DNA of 64,000 nucleotides, from NCBI GenBank assembly GCA_031772625.1, contig CM062812.1:728226300-728290299 (forward strand), read 5' to 3'. Below are positions 12,317 through 24,366 of this stretch, piece after piece. The notes beneath the pieces are model-generated. The model searched no databases. It was not told where the DNA came from and was given only the letters and a program-made list of their open reading frames with translations. Numbering within the stretch: position 1 is the stretch's first letter; every line of letters starts with the position of its first letter. Position numbers and translations under genes: made by a program. Source of the DNA: Pinus tabuliformis. Taxonomy: Eukaryota; Streptophyta; Pinopsida; Pinales; Pinaceae.

Positions 12317-13563
12317 ATGACTATCACTTGGAGGGAAAGAGAGCATACCGTCATAGATAATGAGTCAAAATGTATTCAATGCTATGAGAGGCTGCGGCTT
12401 ACTCAAATTCTTCAAAGTGCCAAATATGAAAGCCAATACGTGCTTGCTAGAACTTTTGATCCACTACTGAAGCACAGAGGACGAAGCTTTCATGATCGAC
12501 CAGATGCCTCTACGAATTGAGGTCAAAGATATCTATTTCATTACCGGCCTCTCCTGAAGAGAGGAGGTCATGCACTGGACAGGCAGGATGAGAGGTAGTC
12601 TTTCGGTGGAAGACAATGTCCATATATATTGTCCTGGACATCCAGAGAAGATTGGGATTCAAATTCCAATCAAACATGTGGAAAGTATATCCTTGAGGAT
12701 TTTTCTATTTACCATTACACAGGTAAATGGGTTAGCTTCCCTGCATCAGGCGTCACGAGTATCTATGAGCCTGGCAGTGGAATGTCTTATCACAGTATTT
12801 CATTGGTGCACTCCTCTTCTGACTAACATGAAGAGTCAATTTACCTCTATACAGAAGGGCCAAACGAATAATTTTGGATATGGAACCATCTTGTGTTCAT
12901 TCTTCTTCGAGAAGGTATCTGGGCTATATTCCAAAGTATCAATGTCCATCAGCAACCCTAGAGATCCACGAATGGGTAGATGGGTAGACCTGATGAAGCA
13001 TCTGGGGGGTGGTGACCTACGCAGAATGACCTTTGATGATGAGTTTTTCACCTGGTGGGATTAACAGATCATCGTAGTCGATTACTACCCATATTCTGGC
13101 ATGGATTTCTGAGGAGATCCAGACTTAGTGTTACCACCAAATGCAGCATGGGAAGACATAGGTAACAATTTTTAAGTTTTTGTGAGTTTTTTTTTGTTTT
13201 TTTTTGGATTTTTTAATATGAAATGAACTTAAAAAAAAATATTTTTAATGAGACAAAATACTGACAAAATATAATGACCATGTTCTAGATGTGGGTCCAG
13301 TGAGACCTGATGGATTTTCGAGGCACAGGTGTCACGAAAGAGGGGCCGAAGAGGCGATAGCCGAGATAGAGAGAGTCCTTTATGCTGTTTAGAGAAACTT
13401 GGTGAGACTAACTCACCAGGTACCTATGATAGCTGTAGAGGATCTGCCTGAGGAGATGCAGCACCATGTGGTAGGGGTACCACGGGATTGGGTCCAGATA
13501 CTTCGACGTGTAGCCAACGTTGTGGTTAACTTTTTAACCGCTCATCCTAAGCCAGCTCGATAG
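12317..13563 (+). pseudogene. Antisense extra ORF of element B, spliced and decayed
   Basis: It lies opposite to the element's own coding direction. It starts at ATG 12317, directly after an acceptor-like TTTTTTGCAG. Residues 1-62 (MTITWREREHTVID...) continue after a one-base shift near 12500 into a frame that reads IEVKDIYFITGLS, then HWTGRMRG, FHWCTPLLTNMKSQ, SIQKGQTNNFGYG and FDDEFFTWWD. An intron at 13162-13288 (GT...AG, phase 1) joins DI to DVGPVRPDG, and the frame goes on to 13563. Several in-frame stops (for example after TGLS and WWD) show decay. Antisense ORFs are reported from Tat-lineage elements; function is unknown. A weak likeness to plant mobile domain proteins is only an impression. 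Confidence 0.65.
13162..13288 (+). other. GT-AG intron in the antisense ORF
   Basis: The donor GTAACA at 13162 follows GAC ATA G. The acceptor TTCTAG ends at 13288. Joining the exons gives an uninterrupted phase-1 codon GAT and a continuous frame. The 127-nt segment itself is T-rich and has stops, as expected of a plant intron. Confidence 0.6.
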
Positions 13564-13823
13564 ATAGATCTATGTATGGCTCGACATGATTATGGGCATA
13601 ATCCCAAATTTTGAGGGCATCCTGTGCCAATTTTGTATATTATTTTTGAACACTGCATCTATATATAAGCAATTTTATGATATATATACATATTTGATTT
13701 TTTTGATGTTATTTAATTTGATGAATGATTAATGTGCCAATCTAATGCTTAATTAGAAATAGAGTCTGCTAATGAATTCTCAGATCATCGAATGTGAACA
13801 TATGTGATATAAATAAATGATCA

Positions 13824-14165
13824 TTACAACACTGTCACTCTCAAAAATTGCCGATATAAATAAGGATCGCAAACCTGATAAGTGTTATTTAACTGTGACA
13901 CCACTAGTTGTGAGTCTAAATAAACTACCAACAGATCAATCCCATAAGATATTGCCTCGAATAGTAAATTAAGAACGACAATATATTCGGCAATGTTGTT
14001 CGAAGCAGGGCCAATAAATACTCCCCTTGACACCACCAATTGGCCAGATGGATAATAAATCACCCAAGCCGCGGAAGTAAGATTCTGAGTGTGCCTACTT
14101 GCACTGTCGATGAATCCGAAATATGTCAAATCACCCATCAATAGCTGCCAAAGTAGATCAAAAAA
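13824..14165 (-). pseudogene. Second (archaeal-type) RNase H of element B
   Basis: Downstream of the integrase the frame reads YFGFIDSASRH, SAAWVIYYPSGQLVVSRGVF, NNIAEYIVVL and VYLDSQLVVSQLNN. These give the D, E and D positions of an RNase H fold, in the order and spacing of the archaeal-type RNase H acquired by Tat retrotransposons. It is distinct from the normal RNase H at 15.46-15.96 kb. The catalytic acids look preserved, but the C-terminus is cut by a stop at 13824. Confidence 0.7.
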
Positions 14166-14229
14166 TATTGACATCACAAAATGCCAGACAGACATGTACA
14201 AGGATACAATATATAGAAACAAGAAATTT

Positions 14230-15350
14230 CTCGGCCAAAGCCTAAGGAAAATACTTCTTAAGGTAGAGCCCATTTCTGGGCTCCGCCAACTTGTTCCCTT
14301 CAAAGTCAATTAATTCATAAGCCCCTTCTTTCAAAACACGCTTGACTATAAAGATACCATACCACATAGATTTGAACTTGCCTGTCCCTGAGGCATCTTT
14401 GTCTTAGTCATAGACTAAGACAAGGTCGCTTTCAAAAAAAACCCAAGGACGTACAACTTTATAATATTTAGTTTTAATCCTCTTCTTATGGGATTCGTTT
14501 ATTATGGCTGCATCTCGACACTGCTCATTAATATGTTCCAAATGAATGAGGCATTCTTTGAGACTAGATGTCTCTGGAGGAAGTTCTACAGCTGGCTTAA
14601 GGGACAAAATTTCTCATTTGATAAGGAAGATAGATTCCAACCCATAAACTAGTTGAAAAGGAGTAAAACCAGTGGTAGTCTTAACTAAGGTTCGGTATGC
14701 CCAAAGTGCCTGATACAACATGATGTGTCAATTGGATTGAGTTTTATCAATTGTCCTTTATAGGATTTTCTTAAGGGACTTATTCACAGCTTCAACCTAT
14801 CCATTGGCCTGAGGATAATATGAAGATGAATCCTCCTGCTGGAAGCCCAACTTGAGAGCTAATTCAGTCATCAGTTGATTTTGGAAGTGACTGCCATGGT
14901 CAGTGACAATCTCTCTTGGGATACCAAATCGTTAAATAACCTGGTTGAAGAGAAACAAGGCTATTGTCTCACTATCATTTTTGAAAGTAGGCATGGCCTC
15001 AACCCACTTCGTAAAGTAGTCTATGGCCACAATGATGTATTTGTGTTTCTCTGTTGAAGGTGGATTACAAGTAATAAAATCAATGCCCCATTTCGTAAAT
15101 GGACCGACAGTGATAACAGGAAAAAGTGGAGTTGGGTGCGCACGCATTTTCTTAATATAAACTTGACAAGGATGGCAACATTTGACTACTTCAATACAAT
15201 AATTGAAAATTAAAGGCTAAAAGTAGCCTGCTTGCAAAATTTTCTGGGCTATTGCAAGCCCTAATAGATGACCACTACAAGCTCCACTGTGGCAATAATT
15301 AAGTACTGACTCAACTTCTTCCAAAGTTAAGCAATGCCTAAGGATTGAGT
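14230..15350 (-). pseudogene. Element B integrase
   Basis: An HHCC zinc-binding region is visible at about 15150-15350 (ending CHPCQVYIKKMRAHPTP). The catalytic core follows: WGIDFITCNPP with the first aspartate, AIDYFTKWVEA, VTDHGSHFQNQ with the second, and a YYPQANGQVEAVNKSLKKIL-like stretch with the glutamate near 14750-14830. The C-terminal SH3-like part lies at 14230-14480 (WYGIFIVKRVLKEGAYEL, then EPRNGLYLKKYF). Frames shift several times and stops occur, so no continuous protein exists. Confidence 0.8.
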
Positions 15351-15456
15351 CAACCCCTCTGTGATATAATGAATCACCAATAATAACATACTTTCTGGCA
15401 AGGTGACGTAACTTTTGATGCTCATCTTTGGAGAAAGCAGGTGGAAACTTCGAAGT

Positions 15457-15960
15457 CTAGAGATATATAATGATATCTCCATACCAGGGATCCTGTGAAG
15501 AAATGAGGAATAAATTTTTGTCAAGAAAATTTTCCTCATAGACAATAGCTTCCTCACAAGGCAGCTCCAAAATAAATTCCACAAAAACTAATGACTTCTT
15601 AGATTTACCTGACAAGAATTCGAGATCGAACTCTTGCAAAATAAAAATCCATTGATTATACTTGCCCCCAATCACTCGCCTACTGAGGACAAACTGAAAA
15701 GGATTTACAGCTACTAAGACGAACATTTTTCAAAGCAGAATGTAATGACAAAGTTGCTGAAGATCATGGACAACCGCCAAGGCCAATTTCTCAATGGGAG
15801 AATAGGTAGCTTAGGCCCTACTAAGCCTCGACTCAAGTAGTAGATTACATGCTCACCGAGAGCATCATCCTCCTGAACCAGAACCATACTGATGGTTGAT
15901 TTTGCCACAACGAGATACAGAAGGAAATCTCTACCATAATCTAGTGGACTCAATAATGGA
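15457..15960 (-). pseudogene. Element B RNase H domain
   Basis: It reads LLYLVVAKSTISMVLVQEDD, EHVIYYLSRGLVG, then after a shift FVLSRRVIGGKYNQW and LQEFDLEFLSGKSKK. This is the standard gypsy RNase H that follows RT. The aspartate expected near KSTISMVLV is lost and the closing ADFL-type motif reads FVEFI, so activity is unlikely. Confidence 0.7.
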
Positions 15961-17358
15961 GTAGAGGTTAATGCTTTTTTCAAAGCATCAAAAGATCGTT
16001 GTGAGAAATCGTCCCATAAAAATGGAACTCCTTTCTTAAGAAAACGCATAAATCCTTTGGTAATCTCGGTGTAATTTTCTATAAATCTCCTCAATAAATT
16101 TTCCTTTCCTTGGAGACTTTGAAGTTGATGAATGGAAGACGGGGGAGGAAACTGAATTATTGCCTCAACCTTGAAAGGATCAACTCGAATCCCTTCAGTC
16201 GATATAATGAATCCTAACATCCGACCGGATGTGACCACAAAAAAACACTTATTCAAATTCAACCGGATATTATAAAAACGACATCTCTCAAAGAATAACC
16301 GAAGGTGCCTGGGATGATCAATTATCTTGTGAAAACTAGTAGCCAATTCATCTAAGTATGCTTTGATAACATGTTTGATGTCGTGGAAAGCATAAGACAT
16401 GGCCCGTTGAAAAGTAGATCCAACATTTTTAAGGCCAAAATGCATCTTCTTGTATGCAAACGTGCCCCAAGGACAAATAAAGGTTATCTTGTGCTAATCC
16501 TCTGGACGGATAGTAATTTGATTGTAGCCAAAGAATCTGTCCATGAACAAAAAAATTTCATTACCCGCACATTCATAAACAATTTGATCAATAAAAGGCA
16601 TGGGGTAATTTTCTTTTGGACAAGCTTTATTTAAATCCCTAAAGTCGATACATACTCGGATCATTCCTTGCTTCTTATCTACCGGGACTGGGTTAGAAAC
16701 CCACTCAGTTAGAGGAACGAGGTATATGAAACCCACCTTCAACATTAATAGCTATCGCTTTCCGAGGATTGATAGTTGAATTTTTTTATGAATAGGTTTG
16801 GTGTTTTCGTATGTCTTGATCTCATGTTGGACTATATATGGATCAATTCTAGGCATCATAAGACCAAGCAAACAAATCTCAAAATTATATGAAGAGATCG
16901 GTGTAGATTTAAATTTGTTCAGGGGAACAGTCAGCTCCAATGAAGACATTTTTTATTACGTTAGGATTCCTAGAGATGTTCACAATTACAGTTCGTGAGA
17001 TAACTGACATGTTATCTTTGGCAAAAAATTGTACTGGAGCCAAAGGGTTTGAAATTATGTAAACATCACTAGTAGACAAATTGGACAAACTAGATTCAAC
17101 TTCACGCAATGGAGGGAGAAAATATGAATGATGATGTAAATCATCCCATGGTCGATCCACACCCAACATTGCTTCCAAAATTGATTCTTCAAATGGTAAG
17201 AATGTATCCAAGAAATCCAAAGCTTGAGTAGAATTGAGGGTCCAAGCCGGAGCCACATCGCCATCTAACTCCTCTAGTGAAAAAGGAGTGGGACGGTTGT
17301 CTGCAGAGTTAATGATAGATTGATAAGCGAGCTCCGTTGCAGACATGGGAAATGCCAT
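15960..17358 (-). pseudogene. Element B reverse transcriptase
   Basis: From the N-terminus, a linker (17358-16909, ending KNVFIGADCSPEQI) leads into GFIYLVPLTEWVSNPVPVDK, RVCIDFRDLNKACPKENYP, DRFFGYNQI and MHFGLKNVGSTFQRAM. The catalytic box, normally Y-x-D-D, reads AYLDEL near 16340, so the second aspartate is glutamate. After it come FFVVTSGRMLGFI and FIENYTEITKG. Frame breaks occur around 16450-16750. The assignment is secure and the copy is inactive. Confidence 0.9.
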
Positions 17359-17499
17359 TCCACCTACCTTCCCTCCATCTAATTTGGTGGTAGATCAAGG
17401 TAAAGGCCAAGTGTCCGAAAAATAACAAGTTCAAAAGAACTCTTTCCAAGAAGGTCCCCTAGAGGATGAAATCACATTAATTCTAGTTGTAGGAGCAGG

Positions 17500-18133
17500 G
17501 AGGTCGAATATACCCATTAAGAAGAGTACATCCCAACTCCTAAATTCTCAATAGGTTGATGGGGATTGTCCACCAATGGAACAGTAGAATCCAAAGTTGC
17601 GTGAGAGTCACATGGAGAATAATCTAACTGATCAACTCTAACAATCCTCCCCTCATGAGGAAAATAGAGGATGTGGAATAATGATGAAACTATGGCATCC
17701 ATCTCATAAATCCAATTCCTGCCTAAGAGGAGGTTATAATCTAGGTTCACATCGACGATTTCTACCTCAATATTCACTACCTTCCCCCAACACAGATAGG
17801 AAAGGCTGGGATAATCCAATGCAGCCTATGAGAATGTTAATCAAATTCCGTCAAAAGAGTCGATGAAGGAACAACTGAAGGTGATCCAATGGCCTTCCAC
17901 CATGACATAGACATCATGCATGTGGAAGCTCCCTCATCTATAACAGTCTGAAAAATATTGGTCTTTCGGTATGTGGACTTTATCTCGAAATCCATATGGT
18001 GAGGAAGTCTCTGTTTGACATTCAACATATCAAAAGTAAGCACTAAATAAATCTTTGGGTCTACTGCGCCGATTGTCAAAAGCAAATCACTTCTCTGAGC
18101 AGGGAATGAATGGAGTACCTTCAATACTGACAT
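17500..18133 (-). pseudogene. Element B aspartic protease region
   Basis: The active site reads FQTVIDEGASTCMMS (about 17900-17945), the Tat-type form D-E-G-A-S with the catalytic aspartate kept. A flap and C-terminal part follow, with VDVNLDYNLLLGRNWIYEM (17700-17765). The two halves are in different frames. Upstream (18160-18366) is a serine-, lysine- and threonine-rich linker that would join gag to protease, but no gag core is present. Confidence 0.75.
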
Positions 18134-18366
18134 AGCACAAGGACTTTGAGCCAGATCTTCTACAATCGAGCAGTTCTGGCTAGCCTAGCACTAGGGTTAA
18201 TAGTCGAGCGCTTTGCGGAGCCTTTCGTTATCCAAGGTATAGACTCAACAGAGGGTTGCTCAGTATGAAGTGGTTTTGTGGCTTTAGGAACAGATTTAGC
18301 CTTAGATGTTTCTGATTCACCATAATCGCGTGCTCGCGTAGCGACATCGATATGAGAGCTCATCAT

Positions 18367-19104
18367 ATAAACATTTGGCGAATTTTCCCCTTCCTAGTTA
18401 CCCTTGGTGGAGGTACCAGCATTAGAATTTGTGCGAACGAGTAATTGCTTCCTTTCCAAATTCGTCAAAAAGAATTTAAAAAAGAAAGGAAAGCTATGAA
18501 GCCACAAAAAAAAAAAGAGAGCAAAGAAAGTAGATTTGAAATTGGGGCTTAACACTAAAACTTAAAACAATCTCGTGTTCTAGAGGACTACAACAATCAA
18601 GACCTTTTAGACGAAGTCTTTTGTGCCAAAACACAAATTACAAACTCACTAAAGAAGCAAACCTAGGCCAACTCTTTTCAATGAGGAAGAGACTTAGAAA
18701 CAGTAAGCTTGTAGAATAATTAAATTCTTCAGTCAACAATTGACCACACAGAGACTGAAAAGACCAGGCAACAAATCTATCTGGGTTGAAAGATTTGGAA
18801 AAACAATGCAAAACTTTGCATACGCGACTGTGTGCAAACACAGTGGCATGCACACGCGCTGCCAACATAGGAAACTTGCATATACGCGAGTTCACTTTGT
18901 AGAGACGAGCATGTATATGCGACTGTAAACAAGGTAAAGAGCGTATACAAAGATTTGCAAGAAAAAATAAAAGCAAAGTATGATCTAAAAGATCAGACTT
19001 GAGGTTTGGGAATCTAGTAGAACAAATAAGACTGTAACCACACTCAAGCCAAAGACTGAGCCTTGATTGAGAATGAACAACCCAAACCAGGAACAATAAG
19101 ATTG
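18367..19104. other. Element B leader region without gag
   Basis: Between the linker and the primer site I find no gag-like sequence in any frame. The minus-strand open stretch at 18638-19096 is cysteine- and serine-rich and resembles no gag. The usual 1-2 kb gag gene appears to have been deleted, which would make the copy dependent on others even before it decayed. Confidence 0.5.
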
Positions 19105-19125
19105 TTATCCCCAGCAGAGTCTCCT
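19105..19125 (-). other. Primer-binding site of element B
   Basis: Read on the minus strand, GGAGACTCTGCTGGGGATAA lies a few bases inside the 5' LTR. It resembles the TGGCGACTCTGCTGGGGA-type site of Tat/Ogre elements with two changes near its start. I could not check the matching tRNA. Confidence 0.6.
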
Positions 19126-19129
19126 ATTC

Positions 19130-20084
19130 TATTTTGGGTGAAATCACCCTAGGGATTTGGGTTAGAACCCCAACAGAGCAGAAGAAAACTACAACAAGAA
19201 ATAATCAAACAATTCAGGAAAGATGCTTATATTATCAAACTACGTATAAGTGATTGTACCTAGATTTCCTTCGTTCAAGTAGGTCCCACAGGGTTCAGAC
19301 CCTCTGCAACTCCCAATGTTCTTCAAACCTGAAAATCATTCAAGTCGAACATACATAGCAGTATAGAAGTAAAGAATATTCACGAAATTGACTTTATATC
19401 ATATAAAAAAATGATTGATCATACATCAAAAAGACATTCATATATGAATTAAAACATCATGTGATGCATAGACATAGTTAATTACAATAACAAGACATCA
19501 TTTCTTTTATCGTAATAAGCTATAAATAACATGGAGAGAATTCACTTGAGTCTTTCTATGTCTCCAAGTGGAACCATCCTTCAGATGCATCCTATCCAAG
19601 CCTTAAAAAATCTTCTTCCATCACCATCACCATGATATCTCAATCAAAAGGAAGGATATCTATAATGAAGGAAACAAGGGTTTCATGAAGCTTGTTCATC
19701 AGACTCAATCAGGGATAATCTCAGTATAATAAATCTATCTCTTCTCCTCTCCTTAAGGCCTTCCCATAGAGGTCTATTTATACCTCTCCCAATTAGTTTT
19801 TTAGTTGGGAAACAGTTGGGCCATGAGCAACACGAGGTAATCAATAGGTAAAACCCGTGAACTCTGCCCAAAGTTAAGGAAATTTAAATTTTTATGTTTT
19901 TTAATACATATACATGTGTTGGGTATTGACTGACCCACGTGTACATGCTTTTAGCTCAGGGCAAAGTAGCCTATAAAGTAAAACACTATTTTTTATATAT
20001 TTGGACCAAGTCTGGAAGGAGGGTATGACCTAGGACATAAACAAAGCATCATATATACCAAGAGTGGTAAATGAGGCTATAACA
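19130..20084 (-). repeat. 5' LTR of element B
   Basis: This 955-bp copy matches the LTR at 8409-9390. The plus-strand left end TATTTTGGGTG has one change from TGTTTTGGGTG; the right end GCTATAACA is intact and is followed by the TTACC duplication at 20085-20089. Confidence 0.9.
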
Positions 20085-21207
20085 TTACCTCAAATAGAAA
20101 TATAAAGGATCATATATTGTTTCTTAAAATAACCCAAGGAAAATCATCAAGTAACCACCATAACGATCAACATGAACTTACTGTAGTATAAAGTTGGATT
20201 TTAGCATAGTATGAAATTGGATACACAGTTTTCATATGCTCATGTTGATGAATCCTACAAATTGTAGTTCATCTTACTAAAATTCATCTATTGTTGAGAT
20301 TTGTAATTCTATCTAAGCCTTTATATATACTCACACCTAAAGAGAAATAAGGATTTTTTCAAAAATTTATCTCCTCTCCCATGTCCTTAATCCACTCATC
20401 ATGTTAAACATAACATAATTCCAACTAAAAAGAATTTTAAATATTACTGTTAGCATGCACCCTAATTTAAATGACCAATCAATGTATATCTTTCGATTAG
20501 AATCAATATAATACTTTAGGCACAAAAGTGGTTCCAGTATGATATTATATATGTGCTACTAACAACATGATTTTCCCAATTAACCACACCACCAACTATA
20601 ATGCAATCAAATATAAATGAATATAACTTCTAACCAGACTTTGAAGAAAACATTAAATGAGTACAGTATTTCCACCCAACTGTGAATGAACCAATAGTTC
20701 TCCCGATCCAAGACAAATTTCCAAAATCGATCCCTCAGAGCTTTAGTAGCCCCTTCATCCTTCCAATCCATATATTGCTACATTTTCTTCCACTATCTTT
20801 TCCTATTAGTAGTGTCCCGCTTTTACAAATTTTTGTTTTGTTTTGTTAAAGCCTACATTTATCTCCAACAGTGCTTGAACTTTTCATATAACTAACATCT
20901 TTATCTAGCTAGAGAACCAATGGATCTTTTTCTAACATCCATTAAATATTTACATATTGGAAACATCTAGTTTCCATGGAATATTGGACTCAATCTTATC
21001 TAATATTGAGGTTGGAAATTATCTCGTTTCTCAAGTATCTCATTCTAGTAATTTTCCATTCCAAATCCATCTAGTGCTTTTTTTTATTTATAATAATTGT
21101 AATTATTTCATATCCATATCCTTCCAAACAATCATAGTTTGATCCATAATTATCTACCACTAATTACAACAATGCTAATTACTATTAAAATCAAAGGGGA
21201 TATCACA
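20085..21207 (-). repeat. 3' LTR of element C, proximal part
   Basis: It starts on the minus strand with TGTGATATCCCC at 21207, right after the polypurine tract, and continues to the element B insertion point at 20085. Removing element B joins it to 8408 and below. No gene is visible in it. Confidence 0.55.
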
Positions 21208-21236
21208 TATTCCCCCCCCCCCACCCCTTTTTTATA
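21208..21236 (-). other. Polypurine tract of element C
   Basis: On the minus strand a run of A residues leads into GGGGTGGGGGGGGGGGGGA and then ATA, directly before the LTR start TG. This is the expected plus-strand priming site. Confidence 0.7.
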
Positions 21237-21239
21237 CAC

Positions 21240-22480
21240 CATCCTCGGTGTTAATTTTCAGTTCCTTCCTTTCAGAAAAATGTCAGATAATTATTTTTCA
21301 TTTTTTGTTCGCTCGTAGGTATCTTCCTCCAGGGTAAATTGCTTCCATTGAACTTTAACCTAAACGACAGCTTGATTTCAGAGCTAGGTCTCCTTCTTGT
21401 CTAGAATACAAAGAGTCTCTACAAGGAAGTTACCTTCGACTTCCACCTGTAGCTCTTTACAATAAATAACCTGAGAGATATCATGTATATATTTATCAAG
21501 TAAAGACACATGAAAGAAATTATGAATTTTAATGTGACTGGGTAAAGCTAATTGATAAGCTACTAGGTCAACCCGATCTAATATTTCAAATGGTCCACAA
21601 AACCATGTTGCCAATTTTGGGTAGATTCCCAACCTCAATGTGCTTTTCCTTTGTTTTATCCTTAGGTACACATGATATCCAATTTTGAATTATTTGTATG
21701 TTCTTTTCCTGTTTGCATAACTCTTTCTCCGATCCTAAGCTACCTTGATATTTTGTTGAATTCTTCACAATGTCTACTCCAGTTCATGCAAGGCCTCTAG
21801 CCCTAGAATCAATTTATCCCCTTGTTGGCTCCAGCTAAGAGGTGTATGACATTTTATTCCATACAACCCTTCAAAAGGGATAATTTTAATATATGTCTAA
21901 TAGGCATTGTTGTAGGCGAATTCAATGAAATGTATAAAGTCTTCCCATTTTGGAGTTTTGTCCATAAAATATACATTTAGAGCATGTCTTCTAAAATTTT
22001 GTTGGTTCTTTCAGTCTGTCCATCCGATTGAGGATGGTAGACAATACTGAAATTTTATTTAGTTCCCATGGTCCTAAACAAAGATTTCTAGAAATTTGAG
22101 GTAAACTTAGCATCTCTATTTGATACTATCATTTTCGGTACCCTATGCAACCCAAAGATCTTCATAAATATTTTGGAGACTTGTGTGGTACCACAAGTTG
22201 ATTTTACTAGTATAAAATGAGCTACCTTACTTAGTGTATCCACCACCACCATAACTGAGTCATGTTGTCTCTTCATCTTCGTTAGATTGGTTATGAAGTC
22301 TAGGGATATAATATCCCACTTCCACTCTAGAATGTGGAGTTGATTGAACAACCCAGCATGGTGTTGATATTATCCTTTTACCTGTTGGCACTCTAAGCAC
22401 CTACATAGGTACTCCACTACCTTTTTCTTCATACCATGCCAAAAGGATTTTTTCTTCAATGTAGTTATCATATTTTGCTA
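21240..22480 (-). pseudogene. Element C integrase and chromodomain
   Basis: The core reads WDIISLDFITNLTKMK with the first aspartate, then MVVVDTLSKVAHFI and PKMIVSNRDAKFTSNF, where the second aspartate of the usual D-R-D appears as N-R-D. YHPQSDGQTERTN-like sequence with the glutamate follows near 22000. The SH3-like tail (MYLRIKQRKSTLRLG), LPSHIKIHNFFHVSLLDKY and a degraded chromodomain (VQWKQFTLEED) close the protein at about 21250. Stops and shifts are frequent. Confidence 0.8.
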
Positions 22481-22665
22481 CCTAGGATATCCTGCCTATG
22501 GATTCTTATGATATTCATCATACTTTTCAGTGAAGACACATTGGGAATATACAATATTTTCTTATATAAAAACAATTTGTCAGGACTTTATGTATACTAG
22601 AGAATGTGAACTTGTTGTAATCTATGTTGTAATTCTAAATATTTTGGGTCTAAAGTTGCAGAATT

Positions 22666-23130
22666 TCAAATTTTCTCCTTGAAATCTATTTCTACGCTGC
22701 TGACTATTACTTCCATGAGGTTATAAAATTGTCTACTCAAAGAATCAACTATTTTAGTTTCCTCACACTTTATATGCTTTATATCGAATTCAAATTCATT
22801 AAGGAACACCATCCATCTAGCTTGTATTGCATTTAGATCTGATTGACTAAAGAGATATTTTATGCTAATATAGTCAGTTACTAAAGTGAATTTTTTTCCT
22901 AATAGATCGTGCCTCTTTACTTTTAGGGCGTGTATGACAGCAACTAACTCTACGTCATACAAAACATAGTTCCTTTCATGAAATTTTTATTTTCTGGACT
23001 CTTAGGCTATGATAGTTTTATCTTGCAACAAAGCTCCTCCTAACCCCTACATGCATGCATCGATAGACACAATGAATTCCTTGTTAGGATCTACAAGCTT
23101 TAAAATGGGGTTTGTTATAAGTAATTGTTT
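22666..23130 (-). pseudogene. Element C RNase H
   Basis: It reads EFIVSIDACM near 23080, then YDVELVAVIHALKVKRHDLLG, FTLVTDYISIKYLF and ETKIVDSLSRQF. These correspond to the D, E, D and D positions of gypsy RNase H. Two in-frame stops lie between the first and second blocks. Confidence 0.8.
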
Positions 23131-23139
23131 TAGTTTTTC

Positions 23140-24000
23140 AAAACTACTTTGACATTCATTAGCTAATTCAACCTTAACTTTGTTTTTCTATAATGAAGCG
23201 ATATGATAAGCTATTCTAGAAAATCCCTCTATAAATTGACCATAGTACCCTGCCAGCCTAATAAATGATTGGACAATAGACACACCTTTGGATATCGGCC
23301 AATTTTACATGGACCTAACCTTTTTCGAATCAATTGCCAACCTATCCTTAGAGATGAAGTGGCCCAGGTATTATACTCTTGTTGTATAGAATTCACATTT
23401 GTTGAATTTTGCAGACAATTGATTTTCCATTAGCGTTTGCAATACCAATCTTAAGTGATCCTTATGTTCCTATTCATCTCTAGAACATATCAAAATATCG
23501 TTAATAAACACCAATAGAAACTTATCCAAAAATTTGTTGAGTATGTTATTCATGAACCACATGAACATTGTTGGAGCACTTGTAAGGCAAAATGGAAATA
23601 CTACAAATTTGTAGTGCCCATATCGAGTCCTAAATGTTGTCTTGTGAAGACCCTCATTCCTTATTCTTAATTGATGGTATCCTATTCTTAAGTCAATCTT
23701 TGAAAATATGACTGCCCACCATACTTGATAAAACAGATCATCAATACAGGGCAATGGATACTTATTCTTGATACTTAGCTTGTTTAGCTACCAATATTAT
23801 ATGCACATACTGAAAGTTCCATCTTTCTTTAAAAAAAAAAACACCGGTGCTCCCCATGGTGTCACACTGGGCCTAATATAACCCTTATTGAGAAACTCTT
23901 GTAATTGGATCTTTAGTTCCAATAATTTAGGTGGGCTCATCTGGTAAGGGGTTCTGAACACCGGAGGCACACAAAGCACCAAATCAATAGAGAAATCAAT
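23140..24000 (-). pseudogene. Element C reverse transcriptase
   Basis: The N-terminal part (23982-23797) has PPVFRTPYQMSPPKLLELK and GYIRPSVTPWGAPVFF. The palm (23754-23470) has [32 protein letters not shown] and the catalytic box LVFINDIL. The usual I-D-D is changed to I-N-D, so polymerase activity is lost. The connection region with YLGHFIS follows near 23370. Clearly a chromovirus RT. Confidence 0.9.
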
Positions 24001-24366
24001 ATCTCTATGGGGTGGTAATCTAGGAATCTCTTTTGGAAAAACATCTCAATAGTATTTAATAATTGGTAGGGTATCTAAAGATGGTTTTTCACTCTATTGC
24101 CCACTCATCTCTATCTGAACCATAAATAACTTACACCCTCTCCTTGCATTTATTTTCATATGTATTACTATGATTTTCCTTACTGATATGGGTTTTGGCA
24201 CCCCTTGAATTACTTGAATTTGTCCATGCTGATTTTCACTAGTCACTATTTCTATCAAATAGTTTATAATGGATTTTTTATTTTCCAACCAATCCATGCT
24301 AGTTAATACATCATAGGATCATAGTGAGAGTACATTTAAATTCACTTTAGTCAGATAACCATTTAA

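Larger units (their letters stand above)
8409..20084 (-). mobile_element. Element B: Tat-lineage Ty3/gypsy retrotransposon, 11.7 kb
   Basis: Two LTRs (8409-9390 and 19130-20084) in the same orientation are flanked by TTACC. Minus-strand coding runs protease, RT, RNase H, integrase, then a second RNase H-like domain, followed by a long non-coding stretch and an antisense ORF. That layout is known from the Tat lineage. The two LTRs differ at about one base in eight or nine over the part I compared, so the insertion is old. Only about 1 kb separates the 5' LTR from the protease and no gag domain is visible there. The element is therefore incomplete as well as mutated. Confidence 0.9.

Noticed and set aside
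18638..19096. 152-codon minus-strand frame as gag of element B
   Set aside because: It is cysteine- and serine-rich, has no gag blocks or zinc knuckle, and lies in the leader directly after the primer site.
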